Of a stretch of DNA of 5,152 bases, positions 4,870 to 5,152 are shown in pieces. The stretch comes from Nitrospiria bacterium (GTDB lineage Bacteria > Nitrospirota > Nitrospiria > Nitrospirales > UBA8639), in NCBI GenBank assembly GCA_030430725.1, contig JAUIKP010000279.1, forward strand, positions 1 through 5,152, written 5' to 3'. Each line of letters opens with the position of its first letter. The stretch's first letter is position 1. The position numbers and the translations under genes are program-made. Under the pieces are notes generated by a model, which did not search any database, was not told the DNA's origin, and saw only the letters and a program-made list of their open reading frames with translations.

Positions 4870-5152
4870 TTAGACTTGTCGAATACCACAGGCACGGGCG
4901 ATTCCCTCCTGATATCGTGACCACAAGTTCAATGCCTCTTCTAATAGCGAGAGCACCTTGATCTGATCACCGCTTTCATCGGTATGATGCGTCACCATGT
5001 CATACACCGTTTTCCGAGATCCGGCGGAAAACATATGTTGGGCACGAATATAATCCATAAATGCCGGGGATAAGCCTTGATGCTGACTTAGATAATATTT
5101 CCGGACGATATCTTCAATTTCATCCTGGTTCTGAGCTGGCTTGGGATATAGC
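4870..5152 (-). CDS. Uncharacterised protein, C-terminal 93 residues (5' end beyond window)
   Basis: The minus-strand frame is open from the right edge to a TAA at 4870-4872; codons in frame with an internal ATG (5058) continue upstream without a stop, so the gene enters from outside. Visible landmarks are DEIEDIVRKYYLSQHQGL near the start of the visible part, then FMDYIRAQHMFSAGSRKTVYDMV (split across 5063-4995) and LSLLEEALNLWSRYQEGIARACG near the end. The segment is helical in character, rich in charged and aromatic residues, with no membrane segment, so probably cytoplasmic. I do not recognise the family and assign no function. It could be a small protein of just over 100 residues or the tail of a larger one. 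It may be the first gene of a unit with the putative exported protein downstream. Confidence 0.7.
   Translation of the reverse strand, partial: LYPKPAQNQDEIEDIVRKYYLSQHQGLSPAFMDYIRAQHMFSAGSRKTVYDMVTHHTDESGDQIKVLSLLEEALNLWSRYQEGIARACGIRQV

Noticed and set aside
1..5152. CRISPR array, tRNA/rRNA, toxin-antitoxin or phage-defence cassette
   Set aside because: Scanned by eye on both strands: no regularly spaced repeats, no tRNA-like cloverleaf and no recognisable defence proteins.

Overview
This window looks like a bacterial chromosome segment of moderate GC content with dense short genes. My best guess is a Nitrospira-type bacterium (Nitrospirota). That guess rests on the short MutY followed by MutT and on the resemblance of one putative lipoprotein to hypothetical proteins I associate with that group. 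It is an inference, not a search result.

Layout. Positions 1-865 (minus) hold most of a class I SAM-dependent methyltransferase that runs off the left edge. It has a strong Shine-Dalgarno site and resembles the methyltransferases often annotated as 3-hydroxypalmitate methyl ester synthases (PhcB-like). A 572-bp divergent intergenic region follows, with a C5-GAGA-G5 hairpin. On the plus strand, 1438-2151 encodes a short A/G-specific adenine glycosylase (MutY) and 2144-2569 encodes a MutT-type NUDIX hydrolase. The two overlap by 8 bp and form a two-gene 'GO' unit against 8-oxoguanine: MutT removes 8-oxo-dGTP from the nucleotide pool and MutY removes adenine mispaired with 8-oxoG. This MutY ends right after its iron-sulfur cluster, so it lacks the MutT-like C-terminal domain that recognises 8-oxoG in classical MutY.

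Positions 2570-2826 have no convincing gene but include a perfect 7-bp hairpin just after mutT. Positions 2827-3910 are a decayed IS3-family insertion sequence on the minus strand. It has recognisable terminal inverted repeats, an orfA remnant, and an orfB remnant broken by several frameshifts, in-frame stops, an internal deletion at the orfA/orfB junction and loss of a catalytic Asp.

The right part (minus) has an uncharacterised putative exported or lipid-anchored protein with a C-terminal coiled coil (3960-4814, GTG start). Upstream of it, 55 bp away, is the 3' end of another uncharacterised gene (4870 to the right edge). These two may be co-transcribed.

I see no CRISPR array, tRNA, rRNA, toxin-antitoxin pair or defence system. 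Nothing here clearly amounts to a new system. The most interesting points are the split MutY/MutT arrangement and the two uncharacterised minus-strand genes.
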